The translations under genes were made by a program, and so were the position numbers. A DNA stretch of 15,960 bases from an uncultured Desulfobacteraceae bacterium (GTDB lineage: Bacteria; Desulfobacterota; Desulfobacteria; Desulfobacterales; UBA2174): NCBI GenBank assembly GCA_937982505.1, contig CALJLV010000186.1, forward strand, positions 1 to 15,960, written 5' to 3'. The notes under the pieces were generated by a model, which did no database searches, had not been told where the DNA came from, and worked only from the letters and a program-made list of their open reading frames with translations. Positions 13,830-15,960 of the stretch are shown piece after piece (positions within the stretch are counted from its first letter, which is position 1; each line of letters begins with the position of its first letter).

Positions 13830-14909
13830 ATGCTCTACCACTTCTTATATCCGCTGCATACGACCTTCTCGGCCTTCAACGTCTTTCGCTACATCACCTT
13901 TCGGACCATCTACGCCAGTCTGACGGCCTTTTTGATCTGCTTCCTTCTGGGCCCCTGGGTCATCCGCCGCATGAGCGAACTGCAAATCGGCCAGTTCATC
14001 CGGGAGGAGGGCCCCCAGAGCCACCGCAAGAAGGCCGGCACCCCCACCATGGGCGGCACTCTGATCATCTTCGCCATCGTGGCCTCCACCCTGATCTGGG
14101 GCAACCTGGGCAACCCCTTCGTCTGGATCGCCCTGCTGAGCTGCGTCGGATTCGCCCTGATCGGATTCGTGGACGATTACCTCATGCAGATCAAGAAGCG
14201 CAACCTGGGCCTCACCGCCCGGGGCAAGTTCACCCTTCAGGTGCTGCTCTCTTTGCTGGTGGGGCTTCTGGTCTTTGTGTGCCCGGATTTTTCCAGCCGC
14301 CTGACGGTGCCCTTTTTCAAGCAGTTCAGCCCGGACCTGGGATGGGGCTACGTCCTGTTTGCGGCCCTGGTGATCACGGCCACCTCCAACGCCGTCAACC
14401 TCACCGATGGCCTGGACGGCCTGGCCATCGGTCCGACGGTCATCGCTGCGGCCGCCTACATGTTTTTCGCCTATGTGGCCGGCCACGTGCGCATGGCCGA
14501 GTATCTGCAGATCAGTTACGTGCCGGGCAGCGGCGAAATCACGGTCTTTTGCGGCGCGGTGGCCGGCGCCGGTCTCGGTTTCCTGTGGTTCAACAGCTAC
14601 CCGGCCCAGATCTTCATGGGAGACGTGGGATCCCTGCCGCTGGGGGCCGCCCTGGGCACGGTGGCGGTGATCACCAAACAGGAGATCCTGCTCTTTCTGG
14701 TAGGGGGACTGTTCGTCATCGAAGCCCTCTCGGTGATTTTCCAGGTGGGGTTTTTCAAGGCCACCCGGGGCCGGCGGATCTTTCGCATGGCGCCACTCCA
14801 TCATCATTTCGAGCTCAAGGGGTGGCCCGAACCGAAGGTTATCGTCCGGTTCTGGATCATCGCCATCGCCCTGGCCCTGATGTCCCTGAGTACCTTAAAG
14901 CTACGCTGA
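13830..14909 (+). CDS. mraY: Phospho-N-acetylmuramoyl-pentapeptide transferase
   Basis: The 359-residue polytopic inner-membrane enzyme transfers phospho-MurNAc-pentapeptide to undecaprenyl phosphate, making lipid I. About ten hydrophobic segments are visible. The signature QSHRKKAGTPTMGG lies near residue 60. The catalytic and magnesium-binding positions are D115-D116 (FVDDYL), N190/D193/D196 (NLTDGLDGL), D265 (FMGDVGSLPLG) and H324-H326 (LHHHFELKGW). These numbers coincide with structurally characterised MraY. The start at 13830 is supported by AAGGAG and AAAGG upstream and by the LYHFLYPL N-terminus, while the open frame upstream lies inside murF. It is followed 21 nt later by murD. Confidence 0.98.
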   Translation: MLYHFLYPLHTTFSAFNVFRYITFRTIYASLTAFLICFLLGPWVIRRMSELQIGQFIREEGPQSHRKKAGTPTMGGTLIIFAIVASTLIWGNLGNPFVWIALLSCVGFALIGFVDDYLMQIKKRNLGLTARGKFTLQVLLSLLVGLLVFVCPDFSSRLTVPFFKQFSPDLGWGYVLFAALVITATSNAVNLTDGLDGLAIGPTVIAAAAYMFFAYVAGHVRMAEYLQISYVPGSGEITVFCGAVAGAGLGFLWFNSYPAQIFMGDVGSLPLGAALGTVAVITKQEILLFLVGGLFVIEALSVIFQVGFFKATRGRRIFRMAPLHHHFELKGWPEPKVIVRFWIIAIALALMSLSTLKLR

Positions 14910-14930
14910 AGGCATCGGAGAACCGCAACG

Positions 14931-15960
14931 GTGGACCTATCCGGCAAACAGATCCTGGTAGTGGGAGCGGCCCGCTCCGGCGCGGCCGTGGCCCGCTTCG
15001 CCCGGCGGCGAGGGGCCTGGGTGACCCTCAGCGACCATGCGCCGGAAGCCTGCCTGGGAACGGTGCCGGCCGAACTGGCGGCCCTGGGGGTCCGCCTCGA
15101 GCTGGGCGGTCACCGCCTTGCGACCTTCACCGGCGCCGACCTGGTGGTGGTCAGCCCCGGAGTCCCCCACACCATCGCCCCCCTGGAAGCCGCCCGCCGC
15201 CACGGCGTGCCGGTGATGGGCGAACTGGAGCTGGCCTCGCGCTTCGTGGAGGCCCCCATGGTGGCCGTCACCGGCACCAACGGCAAAACCACCGTCACCC
15301 GCATGATCGGCGACATGCTGGAAGCCGCGGGCCGGCGCGTCTTCGTGGGGGGCAACATCGGCGCTCCGCTCATCGGGCATGTGGACGCGGGGGCCGCAGC
15401 GGACCTGGTGGTGGTGGAGGTGAGCAGCTTCCAGTTGGACACCTGTGACACCTTCCACCCCCGGGTGGCGGTGCTGCTCAACATCAGCCCCGATCATCTG
15501 GACCGCTACAGTGATCTTGAGGCCTACACGGCCGCCAAGGGCCTCATCTTCCGGCGCCAGAACGCCGCGGACGTGGCCGTGCTCAACGGGGACGATCCCC
15601 GGGTACGGGCCATGGCCGAAACCATCCAGGCCACCCCGGTCTGGTTTTCAGGGCGGCCGGCGACGGCGGCCGGGGCCGACATCACCGCATCCAATCTGGT
15701 TTTCAACGGTTTCCGGGGGACTCGGGCCGGCTTCAACGGCCAGCGCCTGGACCTGTCGGCCCTGCGCCTGCTCGGCCCCCACAACCGGGCCAACGTCGCC
15801 GCCGCCGCGCTGGCGGCCCGCCTGGCGGGCGCGGACCCGACAGCCATCGGGGCGGCCTTGGCCGCCTTCAAGCCCCTTCCCCACCGGCTCATGCCGGTGG
15901 GAGAAATCGCCGGGGTGCGCTACGTGGACGATTCCAAGGCCACCAACATCGACGCGGTGG
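14931..15960 (+). CDS. murD: UDP-MurNAc-L-alanine:D-glutamate ligase, partial at window end
   Basis: The first 343 codons encode a cytoplasmic ligase that adds D-glutamate to UDP-MurNAc-L-Ala. The N-terminal Rossmann-like start KQILVVGAARSGAAVARF is followed by the ATP loop VTGTNGKTTVT with K119. VGGNIGAPL, VEVSSFQLDTC, NISPDHLDRY and AAKGLIF with the carbamylation lysine come next, then LPHRLMPVGEIAGVRYVDDSKATN. The preserved order of these motifs is that of MurD, not of MurC, E or F. The start is GTG 14931 with GGAG 10 nt upstream and 21 nt after the mraY stop. No in-frame ATG precedes the conserved N-terminus. The gene runs off the right end and about a quarter is missing. Confidence 0.96.
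   Translation, partial: MDLSGKQILVVGAARSGAAVARFARRRGAWVTLSDHAPEACLGTVPAELAALGVRLELGGHRLATFTGADLVVVSPGVPHTIAPLEAARRHGVPVMGELELASRFVEAPMVAVTGTNGKTTVTRMIGDMLEAAGRRVFVGGNIGAPLIGHVDAGAAADLVVVEVSSFQLDTCDTFHPRVAVLLNISPDHLDRYSDLEAYTAAKGLIFRRQNAADVAVLNGDDPRVRAMAETIQATPVWFSGRPATAAGADITASNLVFNGFRGTRAGFNGQRLDLSALRLLGPHNRANVAAAALAARLAGADPTAIGAALAAFKPLPHRLMPVGEIAGVRYVDDSKATNIDAV

Overview
The window is a GC-rich contig end from a Gram-negative bacterium, most likely a sulfate-reducer-type Desulfobacterota (Desulfobacterales). The taxonomic inference rests on three things. MurE carries the meso-diaminopimelate motif. PurH is encoded as two separate genes. A large HEAT/cyclic-nucleotide-like/PilZ protein of a style common in that phylum sits beside purH. 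No 16S or other marker is present, so the assignment is moderate at best. Positions 1-45 are not genomic: they match the 3' end of the Illumina P5/TruSeq universal adapter at 42 of 45 bases, so genomic sequence starts at about 46.

Left arm (46-3089, minus strand): the order in transcription is an IMP cyclohydrolase gene (PurH N-terminal activity), an AICAR transformylase gene (PurH C-terminal activity), a nine-unit array of a 9-bp repeat, and the 5' half of a cholesterol-oxidase-like GMC flavoprotein cut off by the adapter. The two purine genes catalyse the last two steps to IMP. They begin behind nearly identical leaders of about 28 nt. A 253-bp divergent intergenic region (3090-3342) holds back-to-back candidate promoters and an 18-bp perfect palindrome.

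Middle (3343-7200): one long plus-strand gene encodes a roughly 900-residue protein with an N-terminal helical domain, HEAT-like repeats, a degenerate cyclic-nucleotide-binding fold and a C-terminal PilZ domain. It converges with a translationally coupled minus-strand pair: a pyridoxamine-phosphate-oxidase-like flavin-binding protein and an HD-domain phosphohydrolase.

Right arm (7201-15960, plus strand): an unusually AT-rich 269-bp divergent region leads into a canonical division and cell wall (dcw) cluster in the order mraZ, rsmH, ftsL, ftsI, murE, murF, mraY, murD, the last cut by the window end. The genes abut or overlap by 4 bp, implying one polycistronic, translationally coupled unit. 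MurE, MurF and MurD build the UDP-MurNAc-pentapeptide, MraY loads it on the lipid carrier, FtsL and FtsI act at the septum, RsmH methylates 16S rRNA, and MraZ is the likely autoregulator. A candidate MraZ operator overlaps the mraZ ribosome binding site, and an inverted near-copy lies about 110 bp upstream.

I saw no tRNA, rRNA, CRISPR array, insertion sequence or obvious novel defence system. Most of the window is core metabolism. The points worth following up are the adapter artefact, the 9-bp array at the purH stop, the duplicated purH leader, the inverted MraZ-box pair and the HEAT/cNMP/PilZ protein.
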